Source of the DNA: Fragilariopsis cylindrus CCMP1102
Lineage: Eukaryota; Bacillariophyta; Bacillariophyceae; Bacillariales; Bacillariaceae
Reading direction: 5' to 3'
DNA length: 64,000 nucleotides
NCBI GenBank assembly: GCA_900095095.1
Contig: FMBT01000385.1
Coordinates: forward strand, 62,001 to 126,000
In this document: piece after piece, positions 33,812 to 45,189 of the stretch
How the letters are laid out: every line of letters begins with the position of its first letter
Position numbering within the stretch: the stretch's first letter is position 1
Made by a program: the position numbers and the translations under genes
The notes under the pieces: model-generated
Seen by the model: only the letters and a program-made list of their open reading frames with translations
Told to the model about the DNA's origin: nothing
The model's database searches: none

Positions 33812-36327
33812 TCAAGCGAAATCTCCATCAAATTCTGGCTCGTCTCGAAACTTAGATGACGTATTAGATCGTCCTGATGCTATCGAACCATTTGACCCAT
33901 TGCTTTCTTCGTGTTCATCTGAAAACGAATCTATATGATTATCGATAGGCATCATATTGCCGTTTCCATTCGTCATTTCAATCGTAGCAGGATCGAGGGA
34001 CGCTCTAGAATATTTTGCACCACCACCATTGTCTCGACGACACCATAAACAATAGATACAACACAAGGTTGATAATGCAAACACTACTAAAATCGCAATG
34101 GCTCCATTGCCTTCGAGGATATTTCTTATTTCTGCTGCTGCCCCCTCTCCATTGGCTGGTTCTTTTGTATCAGTTTCCCCGTCGATTTCACTGCCGAGTT
34201 GAGTGGGTCCATCTGTCGGAAAAGAAGTTGGAGACGATGTCTCAGCAGCAGGAACGGAACTGTCCTTGGTACACTTGCCAAAACCCCATTTACAACCCTC
34301 TTCTTTCTGACACTTTGCTCCACTCATAAGTGCCTCGCATCCAGTGGGAGTAGGTGCGTCCGTTTTCGACGAGGATCCTCCTCCCCCACCACCTCCTGCG
34401 CCTGCTGTTTCAACGTCCTTTAATTCACCTGTAATATCAAATTCGTATCCGTTCTCTTTGACTGTGGATGTGTAATCACAATCACTTTCTGCCCATCCGA
34501 TACGGTTGTTGTCTATATCGAAAAGGACATCGTGTCCCATCATAGCGTTCGCACCAAGAACTGATCCCGACCGTTCAGTTGGATAAAATCGAGATGTATA
34601 TTTTTCTGAATCAGGATTGTATTCCATATAATGTGAGGGAGGGATTGCCAATATAACATCGGACTTGTGTTCTTTATCTAATGAACCAGCTAAACCTGCT
34701 GTATGGAACACATCAGAAATATGAGAATTGGCATCGTCATCACTATAAAGTTGAAACAAAATAGTTGGTAATGATTTGAATTCTTCATCTGACAACTTCA
34801 TTGCTTTGTTACTATGTGGTATTCCAGCCAATTCCGTAAATACACTTTGAAATTCAGTTGATATACCAGAGTTCCAATACGTGTCGGTTGTTCCGGAATC
34901 GACAATAATTCCACCTTTGTTTAAAACACTTTCGCTTAAGTTTAATACGGTCACGCCTTTATTTGGATTGTTATTGTTTGAAAGTGAACTTTCACCAAAC
35001 TCGCCTTTTCTTAACATCATACGACGAATTTTTACACTGAAAAAAGATGCCCGTCCACTACTTGCTGCAGGTGTGAATACCATCGGTGATAGATGTAGAC
35101 GTGTATCGCAACCTCCAAGTGTAAGTGCACCAGCCTCTGTTCCTTCTGCCGTTGGATTGGGTGGACGAGAAAAGCATAAGGCGAATTGTCTATCGGATCC
35201 CATTTTTCCCGCCTTAAACATCTGACCCCAATAGGTCGACAATTGATTGGACATACCCATGATACCATCAGCTAATTGTGTTTTGAATAAACCCGTGACG
35301 ACAGTTTGACAACCGAAGGCCATATCGAATGCTAAATCGGCAGCGTGTCTTGGATTTAAATCATCTCCCTCCAACGTAGAACCCTGACTTGTTACTAATG
35401 GAATTTCATGCGGACCCGCAACGTAACACCTATCAATTCCTTCGTATGCATTCCAACGACTACCTTCCGCATATGCCATACTAACCTTACAAGTATTCCC
35501 TTGACAACTACTTCGATCTAAGGCACAACCAGAATTTGATGTGCACGTAGCTGTTTCAAACGTTGATGAATCCTTTTCAATAAATAATTTATCAATATGA
35601 TAAGTTGGTACACCACAATCCTGGCAACCACTACACGGAAAGGCAGTAATTCCACTACCTGTATCGACGATAACAGTTTGTCGTTGGGGTGGACTTCCAC
35701 ACCATAAGTCAACGTAATGGGTACCATAACCCTATTTATTCATTTATTTTCAAACAATTTATTTCATGGTAGTATGAGTAGAGTTTTTATCGTCAACAAT
35801 AATTGTATACAAGTAGCGGTTATGATGTTAGAAAACAAACACTCGGGGTGATGGTTGTGGGAGTTCTAAATAATTCAATTCACTTATTTAGACAAGACCA
35901 CAAGAAGGAAAAAAATCAAAACAACCATAAATATTCGAATGTCTAACAATTCGACGACGACAAAACTCACCTCAAAGAGAGCCCCAACTTGCATAGCTTC
36001 CTCACGACGTCGAATAGATGATGATGCTTCTTCTTCTTCTTCTTTTTTAACGTGATCATCATCCTCTACTGCTATCAGATTTCGTTCCCGTCGTCTTCGA
36101 TCCATTTCGACGTGACGAGGGGTCAACTTCAAGCTAACAACTCCTCCTCCTGTTGTTGTTTCGACATTATTATTTATGTTGACGGTGGCGGTATCAGACG
36201 TAGTAGTTGTAGCGACAACATTTCCCACTTGAAGAAGACAAAGAAGAAAAGTGGTGGCAACCGCAGACCATATCGGTAGATACCGGTAAGATCTATTGCT
36301 ATTATTCCGATAAGGATGACTCATCAT
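33812..36327 (-). CDS. Membrane-anchored pepsin-like aspartic protease A (two exons)
   Basis: Exon 1 (36327-35971) encodes a signal sequence (about 13-33) and a propeptide-like basic/acidic stretch. A 239-nt intron (35970-35732; GTGAGT...AATAG) lies directly before GYGTHYVDLWCGSPPQRQ. Exon 2 (35731-33812) has catalytic D142 in VIVDTGSG, a Cys-rich insert (FPCSGCQDCG ... CALDRSSC), the second catalytic Asp at about D397 (IIVDSGTTDTYW), DIDNNRIGWAESDCDY, a small Cys-rich module (TGCEALMSGAKCQKEEGCKW) and one C-terminal membrane helix (about 662-683) with a cytosolic tail. The total is about 758 aa. The layout resembles membrane-anchored A1 proteases of the plasmepsin V/BACE type. No frame break. 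Confidence 0.88.
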
Positions 36328-36876
36328 CAAATACTACTGCCTACTATAATTCGGAGAAGCTATGAAAAGAGTGATAATGTTAAGCCGTTCTTCTGCTCTT
36401 TCTGTTCGCTATTAGTTGTTGTGGCGACCCTCTCCTTCTATTGCTATTGTCGGATCTGATAGATTAGGTATGTTATGTGTTGGTGCTTTCCATTTTAAAT
36501 TTTTTTCTCTTCGAAGAGATTTCAAATGACTTCATTCCTCTCCCCCTAATAACGATGAGAAGCAACCTTCCCCCAAATTATATACCTAGCTACCGATGCA
36601 TTATACAGTACTTACGTAGTCCTACGACGTACGAGTAAAGTTACAGTACTATTATTGGCCCAATCTTTTAAAATAATAATGGATACTTCAGTCGTACAAT
36701 AACAGCTAAATAATAATAACAACTCAAAGTCAAGCAAACGCGTTACTTTCGAAGTTAGAAGCGACCCTAAATAATCACTCGGCACTACCAGTACCAGTAA
36801 CCGAGTAGATACGCAACAAAAGAATAATCAACAATAATAACTAGATAGCAGTCTATACAGCAGCTTACTGGCGACG
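36328..36876. promoter_or_regulatory. Shared region between divergent aspartic proteases
   Basis: About 550 bp separate the two starts. AT-rich; no other gene seen. Confidence 0.4.
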
Positions 36877-39704
36877 ATGACGATGACGACGACGATGACG
36901 ACGACTTCCTTATTATGGGTGATGACCATATTGTTACTACTGGCGGCTACAAGTACTTCGACTGTGTCTTCTTCCGATCAAATTTATGTTGATTCATCAT
37001 CTGCTGCTGTTACTGCAGGAGGCTCCATTACTTTTCCACTAATTCCTTATCACGTACAACGTTCAAGACGTGGATTATTGACCACCGAAGATGATGATTT
37101 GGACGCAGGAGAAGGGAATAACGATCATCGTCGTCGTCATCGTCGTCGGCGGCGGCGTGAGGAAGAACTGTCGTCAGACCCGAAACAAATGAGTGCATTA
37201 TACCAAGGATATGGAACTCATTATGTTGATTTGTGGGTTGGATCACCACCGCAACGGCAAACAGTCATCGTCGATACGGGGAGTGGGTAAGTTGAAGAGT
37301 AGCTTCTGTGAAATAATATATATATGGAAATGACAAAAAATGCGATGCAAAATATTTCTTTCGTCCACACTCATTCATATATTCAAAATTACATATTCTT
37401 TTACTTTTGTTGATATAACTGATGTTTATTTCTACTCCTATTTTATAAACAATAACACAAAAATATTACCTAGATTAACTGCATTTCCATGCGGTGGTTG
37501 CCAGGATTGTGGTGCACCCGATTTTCATATTGATAATTATTACGAAAATGATCAATCATCGACATTTCAAAAATCACAATGTTCTGATTGTTCCCAACGA
37601 GCGCATTGTAATAAAGCGAAACAAGAATGTAGAGTTACTGCGTCATATTCGGAAGGTTCAACTTGGAAGGCATACGAGGCATTAGATACATGCTATATTG
37701 GTGGATTTCATAACAAAGCTCTTACTGAGGTACGTACGTACACGTGTGTGTGTATTAAACTATAGTGAAGATGATGATGATGATGATGATGATGATATAA
37801 CAATGAGAATGATGGACCCTACGTATACTAGTATGTCCCTATTTATTTCTTCGACCTTTCATTCGTTCTTCTCTCACCCGGAGTAAAACCTTATCTTATT
37901 CCTACTTTTTTGAAGGACAATGGTGGAACAGATGATATTGATCCTGGTCATGCTAAAGCTTTTGCATTTCCTCTTCGATTCGGATGTCAAACAGCTGTTA
38001 CCGGTTTGTTCAAAACTCAACTCGCCGATGGTATTTTGGGAATGGACGATGCCAAGAGCGCTTTTTGGAATCAAATGTACCGTGCCAAGAAAATTGATAA
38101 AAAACAATTCTCATTATGTTATACAAGACCGCCGTTAACGTCACGAGAAGGAACACACTCAGGAGCAATGACACTAGGTGGAACCGACAAACGATTACAT
38201 ATATCACCCATGGTGTACTCATCGGTTGTTGGAACACCGAGTGAAACGAAAAATGGGAAATCAGGATATTTTGATGTTCACGTTCGTAAATTGTACTGGC
38301 GAGATGGTACCGGTGGTGATTATGCTCGAACTGAGGACAACACAGCTGTAGTGATAGAACTTAATACAGGTACTTTGAATAAAGATAGTGTAATCGTTGA
38401 TAGTGGTACGACTGATACGTATTTGAGTTCGGTCATCCAAAATACTTTAGAAACGAATTTTCAAACACTTAGCGGGAAGCCATTCAATCATGATAAAGTA
38501 CAGATGTCTGATGAAGAAATTTATGCGATGCCCACCCTTCTACTGCAATTGGCGGGAGATCAAATGATGAATCAAAAGGTTGTCGATGAATACGGTGGAG
38601 GAGATGTTCACAAAATTCCCACACTTGCGGGAAATTTTGATCCTGAAAATCCATTGGATGTTATCGTAGCTGTACCACCCTCACATTACATGGAAAGTCA
38701 CCTAAAACAAAAGTACACCAATCGTCTATATGATACTGAAGAAGATGGAAGTACCTTAGGAGCGAATGGTATGTGATGGACTAATTATGGTGATGCTGTT
38801 GCTGCGACCCGTGTTATAACAACTGATGTAACCATATCATAACTTTTTTTTGCTCCTTCTCGATTTGAATTTTCCATCTTATTACTTTCTTTTTCTTTAC
38901 CGTTGGCACCTTCAATAAAATAATTGCAGTCATGATGGGACACGATGTCTTGGTACGTCTTTGTGTGATTTGATTACACTCATGTAATATTAGATTCAGT
39001 ATTTGCGGAATGCCACGTATCAAATGATAGCCTTGTTTTCATCTACACTCACTGGTTTACTTTTTTGTCAATGTATTCAGTTCGACGCTCCTAGCAAACG
39101 TATCGGGTGGGCAGAAAGTTCTTGCGACTATAACGGATTAATCATCGAGAAAGGATATCCTGACGTTTTATCTGGCGGCGAAATAGAAGTTGTAAAAGAA
39201 GATACCTTTGAAGATGAGGAAGAAGTGGCTGAAGAGCAAGAAGATGCAAAGGAGGTATTCGATGAAGACAACATCGAAACCGAGATTCAAGAAGATGAAT
39301 CTATCCTTGAGAAGCAGCAAGAAAATGAAAAGGAAGCCTTTGACGAACAGAAAATTGAAGTGGGGATCGATCCTTCTACTACTGACGGAATGGAAGCGAA
39401 GAAGAAGAAACCTTCATCCGGTGAAGATACTCATAACTATGACAACCCTATCAACGATATTCAACAACAAATAACAGACAATCCCGTGATAGCTGGAGGT
39501 GGACTTGTGTTTATTCTTTTACTTTTATGTATATGCTGCTTCTGTATGTATCGATGCTGTTGTGCATCGCGAAAGAAAAAAACATATCGACGACAGTCGT
39601 CTGGGACAGAGATTGAAATGAATGGAATATCGTATAAAGATGACTTCGTTGACGAATTCGCTGACGAAGATGACGACGATGATGGCGAATACAAAGAAGT
39701 TTGA
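36877..39704 (+). CDS. Membrane-anchored pepsin-like aspartic protease B (five exons, 23-nt microexon)
   Basis: Exons 36877-37286, 37474-37729, 37916-38768, 38930-38952 and 39081-39704 join in frame with GT-AG introns of 187, 186, 161 and 128 nt to give 721 aa. There is a signal sequence at about 11-30, GYGTHYVDLWVGSPPQRQ, catalytic D133 in VIVDTGSG, the Cys insert FPCGGCQDCG, the second Asp at about D384 (VIVDSGTTDTYL), the microexon coding MMGHDVL, then APSKRIGWAESSCDYNG, an acidic stem (DEEEVAEEQEDAKE) and a membrane helix (GLVFILLLLCICCFCM) near the end. It is a paralog of the divergent protease, but no intron position is shared between the two. Confidence 0.88.
38930..38952 (+). other. 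23-nt microexon of protease B
   Basis: Flanked by TTGCAG and GTACGT. It restores frame (phase 1 in, phase 0 out) and supplies residues matching ANAMMGHDVLFD in paralog A, so it is needed for a complete fold. Confidence 0.85.
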
Positions 39705-39839
39705 AAACATCGCTTTGATCGTGTGTGGAGATACAATGTTTTTAATAATTATAATCACAACATCATGTAAAAATCAAGTAGAATTTTGTTATGGTCGTAT
39801 ATTGTATGATACGAATCTGGAATTTCTGTCCATACCCAT

Positions 39840-40406
39840 TTACAATAGCTTTAAATGGGAAGTGACGTCGTCGAAAACTTTTGTAGGACATGGTCCAATC
39901 CCAAGAACTGTCCTGGATCCTGCAGCGATTTGTGTTCTACCAGCGTCTTCAACTAAATACACTGGCAGTCCCTTCTCTATGGCCTTGTCATAAATTGTTC
40001 TCATTTCTTCTTCGGATGGACATTTTACAGCAATCTTTGCACATCCTGTTCGTTCCCATGCTGCTACGCCATTCGGACACAATTTACGCGATTTTTGAAC
40101 ACACGCCACAGCAGCGTGACAGCATTGAGCAGCTATCTTGCCTTTCCCCATACCAAGTCCTTGATTGACACATAGTACCATTTTATATGGTGCGTCCTTC
40201 ATACCCCAATCTTTTGCCGATTTATTCGTTACAGGACTGGTATTATCATCATCGTCATCATCGCTATCGTCATCGTCGCTATCGTCGTAATAGTCATTTT
40301 CGATTGACGACAAGATGTTTTTTCTCCAGAAGATAAAAGCAATTGTCGGTAGGAGACTTCCTGAGAGGAAATATACCCAAGGAGACGTCGATGAAGGCAG
40401 TGACAT
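39840..40406 (-). CDS. PTH2: Peptidyl-tRNA hydrolase 2 (PTH2/Bit1)
   Basis: A 188-aa protein. An N-terminal membrane anchor (about 10-27) and an acidic linker (D-run, about 39-53) precede a complete PTH2 domain: KMVLCVNQGLGMGKGKIAAQ (74-93), QCCHAAVACV (93-102), AVKCPSEEEM, YLVEDAGRTQIAAGSRT (149-165) and LGIGPCP. The enzyme releases stalled peptidyl-tRNA; the anchored form is typical of mitochondrial outer membrane Bit1. The start ATG 40406 is followed directly by the anchor. It is convergent with protease B and divergent from NAA30 (374 bp between starts). Confidence 0.93.
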   Translation of the reverse strand: MSLPSSTSPWVYFLSGSLLPTIAFIFWRKNILSSIENDYYDDSDDDDSDDDDDDNTSPVTNKSAKDWGMKDAPYKMVLCVNQGLGMGKGKIAAQCCHAAVACVQKSRKLCPNGVAAWERTGCAKIAVKCPSEEEMRTIYDKAIEKGLPVYLVEDAGRTQIAAGSRTVLGIGPCPTKVFDDVTSHLKLL

Positions 40407-40780
40407 AGCTTGCGTGTGTGTATTGTATATTTACGGCATCAATTTATGAGGTTGTTAATGGCGATTTTGCGACACAAGAAATATCTTAGTAAATAATTAG
40501 TGGCGCGAAAATAAATGATGCGCGCCCGAAATCTAATTTTGAAGCTTGAGATTAGAATTCTGTTAGGCTCGTCGTATGTACTAGTAAGTATGCAAATCGA
40601 ACTACCGAAGTAGATTGTTACTTCTACTACAACAACAATAAACCTATCGATTATAAGATACGGTATAAACCTCCTCTCCTTAATCCTCAGTAGACCATAC
40701 AGTTGACGTTGTGGCGAAAAGTACAGCAATCCAGAATAATCAACAAGAAACAACGACATAAACTAGCTAGTACCACCATC

Positions 40781-41547
40781 ATGTCGACCGTCCTCGAGCA
40801 GAAAATTTGTGATAAAGAGAATAACAACGAAAACAACCCTGACGGTTGTAGTGGTGGGGATGACGATGATGCAATGATTACTTTCGTAGACTATCACGAT
40901 GAGTCTCAATTAAAATACGTCGATCAGCTCGTTGCTTGTGATTTGTCGGAACCATACAGTGTTTTTACCTATCGTTACTTTCTACATCGATTTCCGAATC
41001 TTTGTATTCTTGCTGTGGATGGAATTTCTGGAGAAGTATGTGGATGTGTGGTTGGAAAAATTGATGTTGAAAATTTTACTAGTCATAATAGTAATAGTAA
41101 TCTACCCCCCAACGAGAACGACCATGATAAAAATAATAAAAATACACATAATACCACGAGTATGACAGATGAAGATAAGAACAGTGATAGAGCAGCAATA
41201 ATAGCAAAATCTGATAACGACGGAGCAACAACAACAACAACAAGTCCAACCACAGAAAAGCACGGTGGAGCAGAAATAAATACCTCATACAAGTACAAAC
41301 AGGATATATCGGTATGTTAGCTGTACGAAAATCATATCGTCGGAAGGGTATTGGGAAAGATTTAGTACAACAAGTTTTGAAACGGATGAAGGAAAGAGGA
41401 TGTACCTCTGTGACGTTAGAAACGGAAACGTCGAATTCAAATGCTCAAAAACTGTACCAGAATCATTTTGGTTTCATCCGAGAAGAATTATTAGTACGAT
41501 ATTATCTGAATTGTGGTGATGCATATCGATTGCGACTTTGGTTCTAA
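40781..41547 (+). CDS. NAA30: N-alpha-acetyltransferase 30 (NatC catalytic subunit), frame changes near 41305
   Basis: ATG 40781. The first part has the Mak3/Naa30 pattern SEPYSVFTYRYFLHRFPNLC and CGCVVGKIDVENF; the second frame (41314-41547) has MLAVRKSYRRKGIGKDLVQQ (acetyl-CoA loop RRKGIGKDL), TLETETSNSNAQKLYQ and the typical end VRYYLNCGDAYRLRLWF. Between them lie about 75 low-complexity residues absent from relatives, then a shift in frame at ...ACAAACAGGATATATCGG. Either this segment (about 41091-41310, GTAATAG...AAACAG) is a retained intron, which would restore frame, or it is an insertion plus a one-base indel. The acceptor is poor in pyrimidines, so both stay open. Confidence 0.85.
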
Positions 41548-42593
41548 CTATGAAAGGAAAGGAGGTTTCGTACAAGTCCTCTCTAGTTAGTAGAATACAG
41601 AGTTGACTTGCGTTGCTCTAGGTTAGCTAGCTTTCATTTCATTTTGAACAATATTCATGATTCCACAAAAACTTGTCAAATAATAGTTGATAGTTTGTGA
41701 TATTAATGTAGTAATTCAAATCAATGTACGGTACTACTACGAGAGAAAATCAAAAGCTGCGAATTATTAAAATATATAATATGTTATATATAAAATACAG
41801 GTTAATATGATAACTAACAATTACAGTATCAAACACTGCTACACATGAAAACATTCCCTTTCTATTTATGTTATCAAATCATCTAATAAAAAATTAGTAA
41901 CGAGACAAAATGTGTGTGTGTGTGTGTGTGTGTGTGTTTTATTAAAATTGAGTTTGTTTATTTTATTTACTGTATGTACTAGTAACGTTACCGTACCGTA
42001 CCTCCACAGCAAACGAAGAACATGGAATATTCCATTAGAATTCTCCCAATAATCTGGCTGAAAACCATTAATTTCCATAATTCCATGCGCTTTTCATTTT
42101 TATTTTTTTTCGCACTATCTCGCGCACCATTTCCAAAGAAAAAAGGGAATTTGAACGGAATTCAACCAGTATATTCCCGTTTGTGCAAAAATTTCATCAA
42201 AATACTCATCAAATTCCATGTTCTGTGCGACCACTTTTTTCAAGAATTTTGCTGAAATATTCCACTTGAATTTCAGTGTTCCATCAGACATTTGCGACCA
42301 AAAACCGACATTTGTGACTCTGGAATATTCCATCCTACTTCCCAATATTCCCTGCGAATTCCCGTTCACATTTTTAACGGTTCCTCCCATATTTTTCAAC
42401 TAAAATAATTTATTCTAAAATATACCCCTTTTCTATTGGCCTATATGAACCTATCAGAAGACTCCATTTACCCCTGCTATTTTGCCTACGCGTGTATTTA
42501 TAAATGTACTAATCTATAGAAATGAATTATATCCAGAAAATGTAATCCAAAACAAATATATAATTATTAAATTGATTTCAAATCATCCTCCTT
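41548..42593. other. AT-rich intergenic DNA with repeats
   Basis: Contains a (TG)n tract at about 41912-41937. Between 42010 and 42400 the palindrome GGAATATTCC occurs twice (near 42022 and 42323) with many ATTCC/GGAAT words, as in a degraded repeat. A minus-strand frame over this part (42115-42399) is not convincing. Confidence 0.45.
41912..41937. repeat. (TG)13 microsatellite
   Basis: Uninterrupted TG repeat in AT-rich DNA. Confidence 0.9.
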
Positions 42594-43264
42594 CTACTTT
42601 GTTCTGTTGATTTGATTGAACGGTGTGTTGTTATGCGGTAACATGGTTCCCTCATGTAGTGCCAATTTTGGCCAATCCGTTACATCCTCGGTACCAAAAA
42701 GATTTATCTCGATATCGTTGATTGCCACACGCAGATCGATAGGCACCATATCTTTCCCCCACTTACATATGAATTTATACATCAGGGGATTAAAATCATA
42801 CGCCACTTTCATCATGTAGTTATGTTCGCTGAGAGTACCTTCGTGAATGTATGCCCATTTCAGGTCCGCTATCATGCATTTCAATTCACTTAGTTCGTTA
42901 CAATACCTGCTCCACTCGTTTGTGTTTGTCATTGGCGCAAACATTAATGCTGTGTCACCTCCACTAAACAGCTTGCCTTCCGTTTCAATTGGGCTTCTGG
43001 TAACTGATACAATTCCACGGGTTGTGGCTGTTTTATTCTTTTCCGGCGTTCCCAATAGATATTCCGGTACACCCACCAAATTCCTATAAAAGCAATAATG
43101 TCATGTTAGATTTGAGGTGTTTGGAAAGTAATATTACCCATTCATACTATTTTATAGTTGGACGCTGCGTACCTTTGTTTATTGATGTCCACTACATAAA
43201 ATATAGATCGGAATAGTTCACTGTTAGTAAAAGTTCCATATATCGCATTATAGTGTTTGTGCAT
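42594..43264 (-). CDS. Unrecognised spliced gene
   Basis: The last exon (43083-42594) encodes about 163 residues (VGVPEYLLGTPEKNKTATTR ... WSRYCNELSELKCMIADLKW ... MVPIDLRVAINDIEINLFG). It follows an acceptor (GCTTTTATAG) and joins in frame, through an 89-nt intron with donor AAAG/GTACGC, to an exon 43264-43173 that starts ATG and encodes YGTFTNSELFRSIFYVVDIN. Together they give about 193 aa. A further upstream exon (about 43356-43310, MAKFF..., donor AAAG/GTAAGT) is possible but needs the 8-T run to be one base shorter. No family recognised. It sits beside the retroelements and could belong to a mobile element. Confidence 0.45.
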
Positions 43265-44221
43265 AATTTTGTTCAGGACGACTTACCTTTATGAATGCCG
43301 TTTGTACCCACCAAATAAATCCAGTTTAAATGCAGACAAAAAAAATTTGGCCATGATTAGTTGTTTATCTGCAGAATATATATATATCTTTTTTCATACG
43401 AAACTTACTTTTCCGTCTCAAATATGTATTTATATGTTGTTTTCATTACCTTTTTATACGTGTGAGCATGTGTTATTATATGAATGTGTATTATTTCGCA
43501 TTGTTTATTTCCTTTGCTCAATTATATAATACGCAAATTATGTTATTTGATACATAACCTCCTTTTTTTTTTTTTTTTCAAAAATTTATTGTCATTGCAT
43601 ACGCTGTAGTACAAAATGTACCACAGCATTCATCGCAGGGTTTTGCAAGAAAAAGAATATACTCGTATTATTATTGTTGTAGTCGGCCACACGCGAGATG
43701 CATGCATCGATTTCATGCATCATTCTTTAGTTTAAATAATTTGGCGCGTTTATTCTAAAAAGTTGGATCGACTGCATGCATATACAGACTTATTTAGTTC
43801 TTTTGTTTTCCACGATATGTTTTATATTTTATATATATAATATATCGTCTGACTGGAATAATATAAAATATGGAATCTCCACGATGTATCGATCATTACC
43901 GTGTTATTGTTTTGACCTATATATATATTATGAAATATAATATTTTATACAGTTTATATATTTTATAGAATAAGAATAAGTTCGAAATATACTGTCTATT
44001 TATAGCCGTGTATTGTATAATTTATGCAACAGATTTCCACGGTTATAAAATTGTGGAGTTTGTATATAAGATGAATACACGATAATTACACACAACAGTA
44101 GCAGAAATCTAGCAATGTTGGCAGTTGATACTATGATACAGAAAACATTCTCATAAAAATCATTTCCACTGAAACGAAACTATTCACCAAAGTATAACGT
44201 AAACAAGATAGATTGGAGACC
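43265..44221. other. Very AT-rich stretch
   Basis: Includes a 16-T run at 43563-43578 and long TATATA tracts (43836-43980). No gene beyond a possible upstream exon of the 42594 gene. The T-run could be a reversed poly(A) tail, but no retrocopied sequence is recognisable beside it. Confidence 0.4.
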
Positions 44222-44734
44222 ATGCGTCATAACATGATTTACCCATTGCGTTCTAACGCACCAGATGTTGTCCAAGATCGATGGTGGTGGTGGAATCATG
44301 AATCATTTACAGGACGTGGTCGACCTTCCGATACTATTGTAGGCCCCACAACTAAATGGGTAAGGGTAGCAATGGAGCGTGCCCAGAATTTTGCGATTCC
44401 CTTTTTCATTCTATATGGACTTCAAGAGGAGCAAAAATTTGTATGTGCTGTACATCATGTCCTCGGCCAAACATTGTATGTTACCTGCTTAAAAACCAGC
44501 GTAAGCTTCTATGCAATGTTCGATCATATTTGGGAATTACTCCACCCCATCCATTTGCATAACCCTGTGGCACAGCAAGCTGCTGACCTTCGAGCTAGAC
44601 GAACTGCTGCCATAAGTGCCGCCCGGACGTTGGAAATTCAACAAAGAGCAGCACCTACCTCTGGACATAGACGAAGACCAAGGGCTCGACCATCCTCTTC
44701 GAACGAGGTTAGATTATTTAGATACGAATCTTAA
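44222..44734 (+). CDS. Unrecognised small protein
   Basis: A 170-aa frame from ATG 44222 (MRHNMIYPLR). It has a tryptophan run (DRWWWWNH), a middle part with balanced composition (KWVRVAMERAQNFAIPFFIL, FVCAVHHVLGQTLYVTCLKT) and an Ala/Arg-rich C-terminus. Coding composition stands out against the AT-rich flanks. No family recognised; possibly element-related given its position. Confidence 0.45.
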   Translation: MRHNMIYPLRSNAPDVVQDRWWWWNHESFTGRGRPSDTIVGPTTKWVRVAMERAQNFAIPFFILYGLQEEQKFVCAVHHVLGQTLYVTCLKTSVSFYAMFDHIWELLHPIHLHNPVAQQAADLRARRTAAISAARTLEIQQRAAPTSGHRRRPRARPSSSNEVRLFRYES

Positions 44735-45189
44735 TCTTCCGCTTTCTATCAATTAATTCGTCATGTATTAATATATTCCGCAGAACAATTGTAATATTAT
44801 AATAAGAATATACTTTGATCGCGCACATAAATAAAACCTGAGGTTTTATTGCTGTTATAAATCTTTTCACATTCTTAACCGCTTTTTGTAATTTGAAACA
44901 TATTAAATATAGCCGTTACTTTTTCAAAACAATTCTTCTTTAAATAAATTAGAAAATATCCGTAATATTAATAATAATATAACATTAGAATCTTATTAAT
45001 ATTAGATGTTATTGCGCTGACGACGATAGGCATCATAATCGCATGCATATTATGTGATGATTATATCATGCTGCATATATTTAATACGATCAAACCTTAT
45101 TAAGATTGTGATAATTATATATTGGTGATTCAATCACAGCGTGTTTTCCTTCAATCGAATCAATAGAAGTATTCAATATTTTACGTTCA
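44735..45189. other. AT-rich intergenic DNA
   Basis: No feature seen. Confidence 0.4.

Noticed and set aside
42115-42399. 94-aa minus-strand frame
   Set aside because: Covers GGAATATTCC-type repeats; no start context or family support.
43563-43578. 16-T run as a reversed poly(A) of a retrocopy
   Set aside because: No recognisable retrocopied gene or target duplication is visible beside it.
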